This document shows positions 12,286 through 25,511 of a DNA stretch of 64,000 nucleotides, one piece after another; position 1 is the first letter of the stretch; each line of letters starts with the position of its first letter. The DNA is from Pelodera strongyloides. Lineage: Eukaryota > Nematoda > Chromadorea > Rhabditida > Rhabditidae. Under the pieces are notes generated by a model. The model worked only from the letters and a program-made list of their open reading frames with translations. It had not been told where the DNA came from and ran no database searches. A program made the position numbers and the translations under genes. The stretch covers positions 1-64,000 of the forward strand of contig JAANDG010000626.1 of NCBI GenBank assembly GCA_036852015.1, read 5' to 3'.

Positions 12286-12530
12286 TCTTATTATATAAAG
12301 GAGAAGAGTTTGTGGCCGGGTGAATTTATTTGTGATTACGTCCACAACGAATTTTTTCTACGTTTCAGGCATTTAGTATAAGTAGGCAACGTTCACATAT
12401 TTACAAAATATGCACAATAGGACCTTTTAACCGAAACGTTGGAATATACAGACGTTTCATATAAATATGCGCACTTCAAGTATCGTTTAGATAACATTTG
12501 AGGTCGCCTCAGGCGGTGATAGCCGTCTGG
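12286..12530 (+). mobile_element. Non-autonomous Helitron-like element H1
   Basis: The 5' end is A-TCTTATTATATAAAGGAGAA and the 3' end has the palindrome CGCCTCAGGCG, a GCGGTGATAGCCG-type hairpin, then TCTGG followed by host T. TC at the start, a hairpin just before CTRR (here CTGG), no inverted ends and insertion between A and T are the Helitron hallmarks. It is 245 bp and non-coding. Confidence 0.75.
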
Positions 12531-13929
12531 TCTGGTGTAATTATAATTAACATATTCGGGATGCACTAAACGGTGGTGTTTATTTTGGTGTCTATTCAGC
12601 CCGCTTTGAAATATCGTACTTTTGCATGCCAACTATGTAGTACATATTATAAGTTGAAAACCAGTTGTAGGTTTGTTCTCTGTTTTATTGAACTTATGCT
12701 AATTTTACTTTGGCCGTTTGTTGGTCACAATTTGTACTCTAGTAGTCCTCCGTTAGTGCATTATATGCAAATCCTACCGCCCACAGTAAAACGTGGTTAT
12801 AAAGCAGCTTTTTCGACTTACTCCGTTGGAAATACTAGATTTTCACAATGAAAACATATTTTTATTTTTTATTTTTATTAAAACAGTAGTTCCTCTTGGT
12901 ATAATTCTGAAGAATATTATTTCTTTATAGCAATTATGTAACAGATCTCAAGGAAATTTGTTTATTCTTGACGCAATTTGGCCTTTTTTGGTGAATTGCT
13001 CCTAATTGAGTGTAAATTATTTGAAAATGCTAAATATCCAGAATATCCTGAAATAGGTGGTTTATTAGTGTGTTATTAGCAGCTTTTCCCAGCGTGAATT
13101 TGGCAATTAAAGGCTACAGTGATTAGCAACATTAATTATTTTTTTAATATGTAGATTACTTAATTTAAGACAAAATCAAAAAATTACACCCAGGGTTTTT
13201 TTCTAGTTTACACTTGCTGAAGGTCTAACAGAAAGTTGAAAAATAGGAAGTTAATTTATTCTTTTGAAATATGTTTGTTGGCATAGTGCATAGTAATATA
13301 GTAATAGCTTCAAGCCTAACCATAATAGGAGCTTAGACTTAGTTAGGCTTAGGCTTAGGTTCGGCCGGTGCGGGTAACTTTAGTTGAAGTTCTCGCTGAT
13401 AATAACCCACTCAAGTCATACTAATATGTATTCCATACTGTACATTGGTATGTGTGCATGGTACATCGTACATGGTACGATTTCATTCGTAGTTTGGTTG
13501 ATTTTGATATATAGTATTCTAATTAGGGGACTAATACGATCTATTAGGATTTGGAGACTAAAAAAGCAAATGTTTGCAGTAGTGGATGACTGTAATCCTA
13601 GCCAAATTTAGTATATAAAATGTATACTAGCAGCTTATTATTAGCTAATCAGTCGCCTACACTCGGTGGCATTTAGGTGATTTATATTTACTTCTTCTTA
13701 TTCTAATACGAACCCCTTTAATTACTTGTAATCCTTTGGTTTATGTTTTCTAATCTCTCTCAAATAAGATTTATTTTTTTTATATAAAGAAAAGTAATAT
13801 AAAGTTTAAGAGGGATTAACTTTGCTCTATTGTGATCGATTTTTTATGGATTTTATGTCTCTCTCTCTAATTGGCACTTGTATATAATAATATATTAAAA
13901 GAATCCTGATCCATTGATGCAGTATAGTT
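12531..13929. other. AT-rich stretch without recognised genes
   Basis: No gene seen. At about 13330-13362 there are three tandem TTAGGC-like hexamers (TTAGGCTTAGGCTTAGG), matching the nematode telomere unit and possibly a small interstitial telomeric seed. Confidence 0.5.
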
Positions 13930-14111
13930 GGATACCTGCCGGTTTTTGAAACACATCGAGTACACAAGCATTCTTATGCAGCTTATGCAAATGAACATAA
14001 ATTAAAATAAAGAATCGAGCTAAATTCGCGCAACTTAGCATAAATACGAAAATACGCAAAAATTCAGTTGTCCACAATGCGTTTCAAAAACCGACCGGTA
14101 TTTCGCTTTAA
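13930..14111. mobile_element. MITE, AGCGAAATAC family
   Basis: Left inverted end CTGCCGGTTTTTGAAACACA (outermost bases decayed). The right end is CCGACCGGTATTTCGCTTTAA with terminal TTAA. The core has ATGCAAATGAACATAAATTA. Confidence 0.8.
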
Positions 14112-15239
14112 AGTCTTACATTTGCAGTACGCTTGCAATTGTTGTGCTCATTCTCGTACGCATTTTTTGACAATTGTGAAGTTTGCTTTCAAATCATCAT
14201 GGAAAATTTGTAGTGTCTCGTAATTTTTTGCATATAAACGAGCTCAATTTGTGTAAGCTTTAGGGTTTGAACTTATAATCCATTATTAAATGCTCATCTC
14301 TTTCTCATTTATATGCAAATCTCACTCCCGCACATGACATTTTAATGTTGTGTTATTGGTTGGAATAAACATGTTTGCGCTGAAGTGAAAGAGTTGAATG
14401 AAGGAATTTCTTCATTGTTTGATAGACAATGGAACAGAGTTGGCCCTGACTTCCGGCTTCGTAAAGTGCTTATTTATATAAATCATTATTAAAAAGAAGC
14501 ATTATGAATATTAGCAGAAAATCGATTAATTTACTGTAGTTGTTGGGAAATATGCAAAGTTTCTCCTCCGAATACATGGTGGCGTGCAAGTTGCTAGCCA
14601 AAAGAGGTCGCGAGCAAACGGCGTGCAGCAACGATGTCGCGGCTATTTGGCAATTTTAGACCAGGTTTCCGTAACGTGTAAAAACCATCATATTCCTTCT
14701 CCCCCTACCTTTATTCAAATGATGGTACAAGTTTTATTCGTTTAGTAGTGTTAGCCCATCAACAATTTTATAGATATTCAAATAATCCCCAGCCATAGCA
14801 TTTGACTCCCATTCCCAGTCAAATCTATAATTCGGGGGTGTTTTTGTCGCACTTCAGTTTATCTTTATTCCCAATCAGAATGCGTAATTGACACCTTTAA
14901 TCGTCAAAAATTGCGGTTGTGGCTGCTGGAGTTATAGATGCTTATCTAAGGGATTATGAACCGAGATTTGCCTTCGGCATACAAAATAGTCATATAGATG
15001 CTGAAATGCGTGTCCAAACAGTAACGACGACCATTTGAACATTGTTTATTGTCTTCTTCTTTCTTTAATTATTATGATTATATAACGTGGTTATTCAAAG
15101 TATTTCATCATAATTGAACATTCCGAGGTAAACATAATAATTATATCATATGGCTTCAGTAACGTAATGTCTGTCATAGCCTCATAGCCATATTTATTGC
15201 CCCTTTTCAACAGAAAGTTTAGTTGATTTAATCAACTTT

Positions 15240-15404
15240 TTAAAGCCATGTAACTGCCGGTTTTTGAAACTTATATTCCCACATGTTGCATGCAAATGAA
15301 AATAATTAGAATAAAAAATCGCGCAGTATTACGCAGTTGTTTGCTCAATAGATGAGAATTCATTGACCAACATATGTCACAAAACCCGGTTGTTATATCG
15401 CTAA
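15240..15404. mobile_element. MITE, AGCGAAATAC family, decayed
   Basis: TTAAAG at the left, then TGCCGGTTTTTGAAACTTAT; the right end is AAAACCCGGTTGTTATATCGC. The core has ATGCAAATGAAAATAATTAG. Confidence 0.7.
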
Positions 15405-16032
15405 AGTTTTATGTGTTTATTTTATTAGTAAATTGAATATAGTATGCTTCTATAAAACCTCCTAGCAATAAAGTATTTTCATAAAATTCCATCACTTAAA
15501 ATAACGTTCACTTTCTGTCGGATTCAGATTTTAATTCTACCTTCTTGTATCTTTTTCCTACCTTTTGGGGGCCATACATTATATATTCATCGGGGAATGC
15601 GCACTTCTTATAACTAAAAGAAAACATCCAATTATATGATCTGAGATGGGCCGAGCCTGGTCATTTTATTTACAAAGCGGTGTGGCACGTGGTTTTGAAA
15701 CGTATTCAATTTTGTGCACTTCCAGCTCAAGAGGACATTGAAAGTTGCATATAATACACTAGAATCAATTCGCGCAGCATTTGTGCTAACGTACAACCAC
15801 GTGTACTGTGAAGTCTTCACGTCACGTATTTTTAAAGGCATTTTTCTTTCTTTGTGTATGTTTTAGGCAATGTTTTCAACAGTGAATCAATATACTAAGT
15901 TAATTCATTTTTTTTCTCAAATTTATTGTGGGAAATAACCAATTTTATTATATACATCGCCCACTCAGTGTCAGACTTATAGTCTCAGTACATCATCGCA
16001 AGTAATATGTGCTACAAACAAGGTGCTTGACA

Positions 16033-16203
16033 TTAAAGCGAAATACTGGCCGGTTTTTGAAACACATCAAATGCATCAGATTCTTATGCAGTTTATGCAA
16101 ATGAACATAAATTTGAATAAAAAATCGAACCAAATTCGAGCAATTTTGCATGATTACGTAAGAATTCAGCTGTCCACGATGCGCGGCCGGTATTTCGCTT
16201 TAA
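16033..16203. mobile_element. MITE, AGCGAAATAC family
   Basis: TTAAAGCGAAATACTGGCCG at the left and GGCCGGTATTTCGCTTTAA at the right, with TTAA at both borders. The core has the ATGCAAATGAACATAAATTT motif. Confidence 0.9.
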
Positions 16204-16802
16204 TAATGTTTATATTGGATATCAGTGTTTTATATGAAAGTGTGCTGTCGTAAATGAGTTCTGTTCTGAGCTCTGAGAATGTACCTTTTTGCATATTTAT
16301 ATTTTTGGGTTGTACTTTAAAGGCACGGTACAAGATACAAGTTTTTGCACCATTTTCCTTCTACGTAGTACGTACTAGAGCAACTTTTCACACGATAACT
16401 CAGGTGCAAAATCTATTGTATTTGAAGTATGTCTACTTGTAAATTGTGCATTTTGCCTGTCAATATTATTCTTGTTCGTTCATTATCCTAGTATCATGCA
16501 ACAAAATACACATTTTGCATTCAGTGAAGCCTTTTGAATATATTTTGTTTATTCTTTTTAATATCATCATATCCGAGGCTTGTGACGTAAATCATTAGGG
16601 GCTTGGGGACTTATGGATAAGCATTCATTCACATATTCATAGAATGATAAATTCCGAAAAAAGTAAGGATAATCACTCCTGCACAAAAAGATTATCATCT
16701 CGTATTTATTCTCCATGACTACATAAAGTTTTGTGCGTAAATCATTCATTATGGATGGATTCACTTTCTCTGAATCGTGTATTTTTTATTGATTTTAATT
16801 TT

Positions 16803-16959
16803 TTAAAGCGAAATGCTGGCCGGTTTTTGAAACTTACATCAGCATTCTTATGTAAAGAATAAAAAAATCGAGCTAAATTCGAGTTAATTAGCATAAATAT
16901 GTAAGAATTCAGTTGTCCACCATGCGTTTCAAAAATCGACCGCTAAATACGCTTTGAAC
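16803..16959. mobile_element. MITE, AGCGAAATAC family, right end decayed
   Basis: TTAAAGCGAAATGCTGGCCG at the left; the right end CGACCGCTAAATACGCTTTG has lost the terminal TTAA. The core is shortened. Confidence 0.8.
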
Positions 16960-19900
16960 ATTTCCCTGAGAAATGTGGAACTTCTCAAAGAAATTCTAAT
17001 TCAATTTTCTCCCGTGGGCCTTTCTCATTCACAAATTAGATCGCTTTTTCAAAATTAGAAATTAGAATAATTCATTTTTCTTTGTAATAAGCAAAGAAAT
17101 ATTTTAAATTTAATTCTCTAGCACGGTTCTATTATTTGGAGCTAACCACGTGATTCACACTTCACAGTGGAACTAGAAATTTTTGTACTTGAAAAAAATT
17201 ATATATTGAAGTTTTTTTGCCTTTTGTTTATAAAGCTAAGATAAAGCGTTCGATGTCAAACTTCATACAAACATTAGTCATTCTTCTGCACGACATTCAC
17301 CTGCTGTAGGATATATTTATATTTATTTAATATTTATTAGTTTTGCCTTTTTATTCTAATTTAATATGCAGAATTTTTCGGTGTTTGAGGTTAGAGGCAC
17401 CCGCTGACGAAAGAGGTTGCATTTTTGGAAAATAATCTTTTTTTTTAATATTTCGCGTATCTACATTTTATGGGCGTCACAAGAGTTTATTTCATGAACT
17501 CAGTCCCAGGTGACCTAGGACCTAAGGTTTGGATCTTTTGTTGAATGTAAATGACTTATAAATAAACGTGTTATTTTGTAGGCTAACCATGTAGATAAAC
17601 AGTTGAATGCTTAAAAAAAAGCTGAAATTCTGGATTATTCACTGCAATGTTATACCGATTCATGTACTTGCAAGTTGAACCTTTGACGGTTCGCTACGGA
17701 AGTAAACCTCGCGCCTAGCTCCCATCGTTCAGCCTTGCTACAGTCCAACCATAGGTTCTCGCGGGTTACGAACTTACGAAAGAACCTGGACCTGGCAAAT
17801 ATAGGGGAAGTCGCCGAGCACCTTTATCTCTGGCTCGACACTGAGTTTCGTATTTTCGTCCAAACTTCGCGCCAGACTTTCGCCGCGCGATATTTTCGTG
17901 TCTCAGATTCTCGCCGTGCACCAACCTAGTGTCATCCATGTACCTAGACATTCTTAACTAATAAATTACAATAATTTCCCAGCTTTTCATTGTGGTCTGT
18001 GGTCTGTTCGTCTGTATTATTTACTCTTGGGGGTTCAGTTTTTTATTTGTATTATTTTATTGTATTATGCCGTGAATGGCCAATTAAGACCTCCCCTTAG
18101 AGTTGCACGAATATGTCAATCATGTGGCATATTTGCCCCTTTTTGCCCACATTCCGAGTAATTTCGGTTTTGCATTTTGCAAAAGAAAATATTAATAATC
18201 GCGCAGCACAAGGTTTCACTATAGTTCTCCTCCGCTCAAAAAAAAGTTACATAATGGCCAGATTAAGGAATAGGAAATGTAGAATTGAATTGTTAGTTTC
18301 TTTAGCAACTATACAAAGAAACTCAGCAACTAGGAAACCTTATTTGCACAACGAAATTAGGAAATTAAGAAAAGTAGAAACAAAAAATTTAGTTTCACGG
18401 ATCAACTTTACTTTGTGTCTTGGCCCGCTTCTCTCACACTTCTTTAATTTGTACTACTATATTTCAAAGTAATACATTGCACAGTTTTTGTGTGTGAGTG
18501 TACCATGATGTTTTGAAAAGGAATAAAATAGCACTTATTTTGATGGACCTGATTTTTTCGGCTTTATTTTACAATTTAAAAGCAGTGTAAGCAGAGTTTG
18601 TTCTTACCATTTCTGAGCCTAGGAAACCCCATTCCGTTGAACAGTTGAACTCATTATCTCTGTTCCTTAGCCTTAGTAGCATTACGTCAAGAAAAAGAAT
18701 GGAAATTGAAGTTCGTAGTGTGTCTGGAAGTGCTAGCTAGAGTATATAAACAAACAGATCCAGGAAAACGCTTTACACTAAATTCGGAGAATTGGTCGCC
18801 ATGTTTTCGTGAAAGGGTGCTCACTGCTCAGTGCGCTCGCGAGAACATGGCCAGAGTCTGGCGCAGACTAGGCGATGTGCCGGATGTGTACGGCGAGGCG
18901 TACGCTCATCAGCTTTCAGCACCATCAGAGTTTCGCGTTGTGTCCTTTTTCCATCTCTATAATGGAATTTCACAGAAACACCGATTTATTTGGAAACGAT
19001 TTTTTTGCAGAAGCCTTTTATTCCTTTGTATGTTTTATCCTCTTGGTCAATTTTTAGATTTCTATTTGTGTACGATTTTCCAAGAAACCACATTGACTTA
19101 TAGGTTTCATCTCGAAACGAGAAATTTCTAAATCATAGAGCTTCCTAATTTTCATTCATATTCATTCATATTCAGTATATTTAGTACAATATATTCAATA
19201 AGAAGTATTCAGTAATGGGGTTTGCAAGTATCCCGAAAGTTCGGTGTGATTCTGTCAATACTATCGTATTTCTGCACGAAACCTGCATATATAATGTGGA
19301 AAATTAAAAAAATATCCTCGTGTAGTTCCAAGATACGGTAAATTTTCAGCATACTTGCAAACCCTATACTATATTTCCAACCCTCTCAAGCTTTCAGCTA
19401 TCGCAACCTTTGTTGTCCTTTGTCGCAAACCTTTGTTGTGGATTTAATTCCAAATCTGGCCCCGTTAATTATTTTAATTATCTAAAAATTAAAATCGATA
19501 AATATGTATAGTAATGCACATTTTGTCACGTCAATCCAATTAATCCACAGGGCTGTGCAACCACATATAGTGAATTGAATTTTATGAAACAGCCACAAAA
19601 GGTATTGTTGCTGAATCTCATTATTACGCATATTGCGTTAGTCAGAAGGGGACGTAGATCTTTTTATTATTATTTTTTAATATCTTTCTAAAGTTTTCAA
19701 TTATTATATTGAATGCGTATTAGCGGGTACTACGTTGGTAACTTGGTACTTGACTACGTCTTTATTTCAATAGAATAAGAACACTAGGCCCAGCTCCACA
19801 ACTCTTTAGCTGCGCTCTTTCTGAGAGTCTAATAAACATTTAAACATTTAATTCGCCGGTTTTTGATCGCTGCACAATGTGGGTTTTCTTTACTTACTGA

Positions 19901-20376
19901 TTCTGTTTGGTAGCTCATACTCATACGTAGCGATGAAGAACTTTCAGCATAATTATTTTCTCGTGTGCCAAATCATATGTCATTTTTTTGAATATATCTC
20001 CAAAAAGTGAATTGTATACTATAATACATGAAGTAATATGAATATCATCACAGTAACTTGTAAATAATCGTTATGATGCAGATTTTGCTCGACCCAAACT
20101 CAAGTCTAGCTTTTTAATTTTAGTCAAATGAAAAAATCACAACGTTTATTTTGTGTAGTCTATGTACTGAGGGACCTGTCGATTTTTTTGAAACAATCCT
20201 TCCACATTTCTATTGAAGTTGGTTTTATTATATTAATCCGCACAAGGAAGTACGCCAACTGATCTCATTTAATATTAGATTAGGCGATGGAATGTATGCA
20301 CGTATGCTAGGATTTTTTATTGCATGACTGCATGACGCCAATATTTGCAAGAATTGATTACTTTTACTTTTGCCTT

Positions 20377-20704
20377 TTAAAGCTAAATACCAGCCGGTTT
20401 TTGAAGCAATAAGTACGCGGTCCAAAAGACGCATCCCAATATTTTTATTTTATTATGGCTACCGTACAAACTTGCTTTTTTTGCCACGAACTTTTCACGA
20501 AATTTTTGAAAACTAATTTTTACGGTAGGAGTGCGGGTATGAACGGTTTTCGTTGCTCTTAGTTTGCATATACGGCTGTTGTGTTTCATAATATGTTGTA
20601 GTGAACGTAATGCATGAAAATGCTTGTAATTTTCCATATTTTCTGCCTCTGCACGCTGAATTGAACCTGGATAAAAGAGCATGCATTTGAACTGCAAAGC
20701 TTTA
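20377..20704. mobile_element. Left end of an AGCGAAATAC MITE, possibly compound
   Basis: TTAAAGCTAAATACCAGCCG followed by GTTTTTGAAGC marks a left terminus. The expected right terminus is missing. The only nearby right-edge candidate is GCAAAGCTTTAA at 20693-20704, which would give a longer (328 bp) or composite element. Confidence 0.4.
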
Positions 20705-21185
20705 AATACTTTCTATAGACGAATATAAAATAGAAAACAGAATGGTTCTCTCAGGGGCAAACTTACACTTACTAAGCTGGGCGTGAGTGGACCCTTGCCC
20801 GTCTCTCGCCAGCTTATTTATTACCAGGGTTTGAGCCATTGATTCGCCAGGTGCGCGCCACATATGCACGTTTGTTATCAACGGGCGGAGTGCGAGCGGG
20901 TAGGCCGCACTCTTTGGGTTGAGTGCCCCTGCCGCCATGCAAAGTTTTACGTTATAAACGTGGATGTGGTCGTGTTAGTTATATATCATAGAATAAACAA
21001 ACATTGTTTTCTATTATTTTTTTACTTTTATGTTGTAAATGTTTCGAAAGCAAAAACGTTTCTAAATAGCACACACTTTAGCCCAGCCTGCCCCGCCCAT
21101 CCGTGCAACGCGTGTGAGAAAGGGGCGTAACGGGACACACACTAAGATCCTTAGATGTTAGACCATTTCGCTGGTTATAATAATT

Positions 21186-21316
21186 TTAAAGCGATATAAA
21201 GACCGATTTTTGAAATGTATGATGTCTAACGGCATTCTCTAAATAATCGTGCAGTAGCGCGCAGTGCATACATCACAGCTACATGAGTATTCAGCACCTG
21301 CTGGTATACCGTTTTA
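21186..21316. mobile_element. Short decayed MITE, AGCGAAATAC family
   Basis: TTAAAGCGATATAAAGACCG at the left. The right end CACCTGCTGGTATACCGTTT is strongly mutated. Length about 130 bp. Confidence 0.6.
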
Positions 21317-21579
21317 CTTTCAAGCAAATACTGGATGTTTTCAACACACGCCTTTACATGTTATGCCATGTCTTTTTGCCCATTTACCCGTTGATACAGT
21401 CTTAAGCTGTGCATATTATAGTATCTAATATTAAAATTTATCGTTGCATGCTATAGCTTTGAATTCATCATTAACTCGGCGTTTTCTTTACTTTATTCAG
21501 ATAATTCGATTTCCGAATCGGATTCCATGTAGTTTTTTTGAGTTCCACATTATATCTAGTCTCTTAGAATATTTGAATA

Positions 21580-21811
21580 CCAGACGGCTATCGCCGCCTG
21601 AGGCGACTTTCAAGGTCTACAATGCAGGAACAGCAGTGAGCACACAAACGTTTGCAACGTATCTTGAAAAATCATGAAATAAAATTCGAATTTCGCTTGC
21701 TCAAGACAAGGCTTCGGCTCTCCTTTTATAGCCTTTAGATATTAAAATTTTCGTTGCGTTCACATGCGGCTTCAAACAAAAAAGTAAACTGTTCTCCTTT
21801 ATATAATAAGA
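21580..21811 (-). mobile_element. Non-autonomous Helitron-like element H2
   Basis: Reverse orientation. On the minus strand it begins A-TCTTATTATATAAAGGAGAA and ends with CGCCTCAGGCG, the GGCGATAGCC hairpin, then TCTGG and host T. 232 bp. Same family as 12286-12530. Confidence 0.75.
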
Positions 21812-22684
21812 TTGTAGATTAATAATATTTTCTTCTATGTTCTATTTTCCGTGTGCATAAGCCATAAAATAACACTACAGTTCAAGTTGACGGTCTCATA
21901 TTTGCATAGATATGTAGTAATTTGTAAGTTTTATTTGTTCTAGCAAAAATAAGCAAACTTTGAAAGTATTTTATAAGCGAAAGCAATCGAGCCGTCATGG
22001 GCCTAGCAACAAATCTCAAACTACTAATCACAGTATATTGGGCAGATGAAACGCATTTGCTCTTTTTATGTGCATGTCCTCATGTACGATAAGGTACACA
22101 TTGTTTGTGGTTTTGAAGAGATATCCATTTATGAAATAGGAAAGTTATACGTTTATAATTCACAGCAATTCTATGGATTTTTGTCATGTGAAGAAATTCC
22201 CTTAGGGTGTTTAGCCATTAGAAGAGAGAGAGAGAGAGAGAGAGAGAACAAGAGAGAGAGAACAGGAGAGATCCAGAGAAAAGTAGGCGGTCATACGAAT
22301 AATTACATTATCACGGAATCGCCCACCCTTCTTTAGTAATGGAATAATTGTCTGGTTGTGGTCTATACGGCTCTACTCTATTTCAGTAAGTGGCTAACTT
22401 TAAATCCTTTGTTTATCTTTTATCTCGAAAATGTTTTGCATACTTTCGCTTGTTTACAAATTGATTTTAATTCTAAAGATATATTATTGACCTTCTTCTC
22501 ATGATTATCTCATCTTCCTCGATTTACTGATTGATCTACGAAACTTTGACTGCGCGGCGTTAAAAACAGGTGCCGCTACCTGTCGCCGCACCTCTCTCAG
22601 CTTTCGCCAGTTTTTCGCAGAGTTCTCGCGAGCTAACTTTAGTTTAGAATTATCGATTTATCGATTTTATCTCCGTGTTTGCAG

Positions 22685-22797
22685 GTATGGAGTGTCATCC
22701 TCACTGTGTATTTCCATTGCCACAGGCGGGCACGGCTAGAATTCGAACTGAATTCACATTGTGTATGCCGTCGCCGGAGTTTCGAGTTAATATTCGG
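22685..22797 (+). CDS. Candidate internal exon (extracellular part of a membrane protein?)
   Basis: A 113-bp segment is bounded by an acceptor (GTGTTTGCAG) and a donor (CGG-GTTAGT). One frame is open throughout and reads MECHPHCVFPLPQAGTAR then ...EFTLCMPSPEFRVNIR, with paired cysteines and a beta-strand-like pattern. It ends in phase 0, whereas the next supported exon of the plus-strand membrane protein (32762) needs one carried base. If both belong together, at least one exon in between is missing. The assignment to that gene is inference. Confidence 0.4.
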
Positions 22798-23631
22798 GTT
22801 AGTGAATTTTATTTATAATTTATTTATGTAATTATTTATCTGTAATTGCCCCGCTCATTGATTAAATTGTTCTGGGTATTTTTGTTGTATTAGTATTTTT
22901 CCTTTCTTTTAGTAAGATGTGTTTGTGACTTGACCTGTGCATTAGTATTCCAAGGGGGTTTGTTGTGTTCCATTAAATGGCAAGTTTATGTTGTTCAATT
23001 TGCCCGACAATAAGTAAAGCATCTTACCATAAAAAAATTTCTATACTAGAATTTTCTCCACACAGCCTAAGCCTGAACCTCCATCGAAGTTTAAGCCCAG
23101 GCTCTAGCCTAGACATAGGTAGAACCCTTATTTTTTCGCAAGCCACCAATTTTGGACAGGTTCAAAATTTCATGTTAATAATTTTTCACATAGCCTCTTA
23201 TAGTGTTACCACTTCTAATTGCGGTAGATTTGAAATTTGAATGAATCCAAAATGGCATGAAATTCCCGTAATTATGTTTGTTTGAGGATGAGGGCAGCTT
23301 TTCCTCATTATGTTATGTGCGGGCAATTTAAAAAGCCAATTGCCTCATTAAGGAGTCAAAGTCTATGCCTATGCACTCAAAACAGTCTGACATTTTGCGA
23401 AAGCGACATGTTTACTATGTGAGCGGAACTTCAGAAAAGAACGTAAATGAGGGGGTTTTAGTCAAACGTGGAAAAAAATAACCCTAAGTCAAAATTTAAA
23501 TAAGTAAGAACTTATTGTTTGTCCATTACTAGGTAAGGTAAGGTTAAAGGTAGGTAAGGTTTTTTTACGACGAGCCTCCATAGTTTTTTATTGTACTATT
23601 AAAATGATGAATTTAGATTAACTCCGACCCT

Positions 23632-23808
23632 TTAATGCGAAATATCGGTCGTTTTTGAAACACATCGATTACTACACCAGCATTCTTATGCAGCCTATGC
23701 AAATGAACGTAGATTAGAATATAAAATCGAGGTAAATTCGAGCAAATTAGCATAAATACGTAAGCATTCAATGGTGCGTTTCAGCAACCGGCCGGTATTT
23801 CCCTTTAA
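23632..23808. mobile_element. MITE, AGCGAAATAC family
   Basis: TTAATGCGAAATATCGGTCG at the left; GGCCGGTATTTCCCTTTAA at the right. The core has ATGCAAATGAACGTAGATTA. Confidence 0.85.
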
Positions 23809-25511
23809 ATAAACTTCGAATTCCTGTCGAATCTCGATGTTTGAAGCTTGAATCTGTTCTCTTTTCTTATCCGTCCTCTAATCTCTAATTTACGTAAGTG
23901 CCTTTCAGCAATGCCAAACGTTCTCCTTTTTGACCAATTGAGCCTTTTAAGGAGCAAAAGACAAGCCGAAAATTGCCTAAATCAGAATATAAAATGTGTT
24001 CTTGCTGGCTTTATAGGGGGTTTAGCTTGCAGCCATTTACAGCAGAACACAAATCTCTTGGTTTAGAACCGCAGTGTTCATTATTTAGTTTAGTGACAGA
24101 TTGGATTGGTAGATATACCGTATTACCATTGTCACTCAAAGAAGTACTTTTAGTAAGGCTTCATCTTTAATTTTCCAGGGTTTTCAACTTGGATGAAATA
24201 TAGCCAGAGTTTTGTAGAGTAGTGTATCGCAAAACACTAGGACTGTTCACCTTGTAAATCCCTTTATATCTGAGTACAAACCTTAATTAATGTACCAGTT
24301 TGTATTACTTAATAATAAAACTACTCCATTCCATGCCCTTTATTCACATAAAGCCTCCAAAATTGCCGTGCATGTCAATTTCACATCTTATTTTACACGA
24401 ATAGATAACCCGCTTCTGAATGACCAGCTGCATTCATTAATCCCTTTTTGTCGCCTTTTTGTCGCACTGCATCATATTTCATGAATTGCCTAGAAAACGG
24501 CCCGAAAATTTATTTGCCTCTGGGCTTCCGGGATTGGAAAGAATGAAAACAAACTTTACCCCAAAGCAAATAAACACCCAATTTTGAGGTATTGTCCCGA
24601 AAAGCTGCCAATAAACGCGTATGATGTGTTGCCATCTGAATGTAACCTTGCCCGAATATTTTGGTATCATGGTGTTTCAAGTCGCTTAAAAATCTACCGT
24701 GTTTTGGGACTACACGAGAATATTTTATAATTTTTCATATTAAATATGTATTCGCGTTACAACGCGCGGTTTTAGGTATGCTCGAAAGCCCCACGTAATA
24801 TTTTCCTGTATATCTTATTTGCTTTCTGCCAGTGAATACGACACAAAAAGTTAATTTAACTGAGAATTGATGGACAATTCCTCTGCAAAACTTTCCCTTC
24901 AATAAGGAAGTGAAATTGAAAACGCTTGGTTTACTAAAACATAGAACACAACATAATGAAAGGAATAATTTATTGGAATCGTTAGAAAAGCAATAATTAG
25001 CAGATACCGGGTGAAGTTCACGCCACTCGTTCCTTACTCTATTTTTGTATATTTGGTTTATGATTCTTATGTAAATTTCAAATTCCTTTCATTTGTGTGG
25101 GTTGGTGATGCAACATTGCAAATCTGCATGGTAATAGCCTCGACGTATAAGAATGAGAAGCTAAGTATAATTATTCTAATTACACGGAAGTAGCGCGAAA
25201 GGGCTGGGAATAGCCAGGTAAAGGTAGAAAGGGTAATTGTAGACTCATCTCGACTGACATAGAAGTAAATTCTGTATGGGACCGCGGCTGAACTATCACG
25301 GCCCGAAATTTACTAGCTGGTTTTGTTTCCTGTTAGTAGGCTTCCTGGCTAGGGATAGTGCTTCATTATACCTTAATTGAGAAGTGAGACTCTTTGTTTT
25401 TCTCCTGGTTGTTTACATCAAGGATTTTTGAGAAAGCTATAAAGGGGTTTTATTACGGGATTTGGGCCTATTTTGATGACAGAGACAAGAAACACAAATT
25501 TGACAGTGACA

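Larger units (their letters stand above)
14112..22684. other. 8.6-kb gene-poor region dominated by MITE relics
   Basis: No gene was identified. Besides the mobile elements listed separately, 17700-17935 and 22545-22635 share GC-rich motifs with 7075-7165 (TTTTCGCCGCGC, TCTCAGATT.TCGCC, ending GTGCACC or GCGCACC), which suggests one dispersed family. A 141-codon open frame lacking an ATG near its start covers 18706-19131 and contains the GC-rich segment ENMARVWRRLGDVPDVYGEA. It has no splice signals or family match that I trust. A (GA)n tract lies at 22218-22275. Confidence 0.5.

Noticed and set aside
18706..19131. 141-codon open frame as a gene
   Set aside because: No ATG near its 5' end, no splice context, no family resemblance, and the second half is a low-complexity Phe/Leu-rich translation of AT-rich DNA.
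20702..20938. Minus-strand frame starting MAAGALNPKSAAYPLALRPL
   Set aside because: GC-rich and superficially coding, but no splice partners. The plus strand has an overlapping frame over the same segment, and GCCCGCC/GGGCGG motifs here and at 21085-21115 suggest a repeat.
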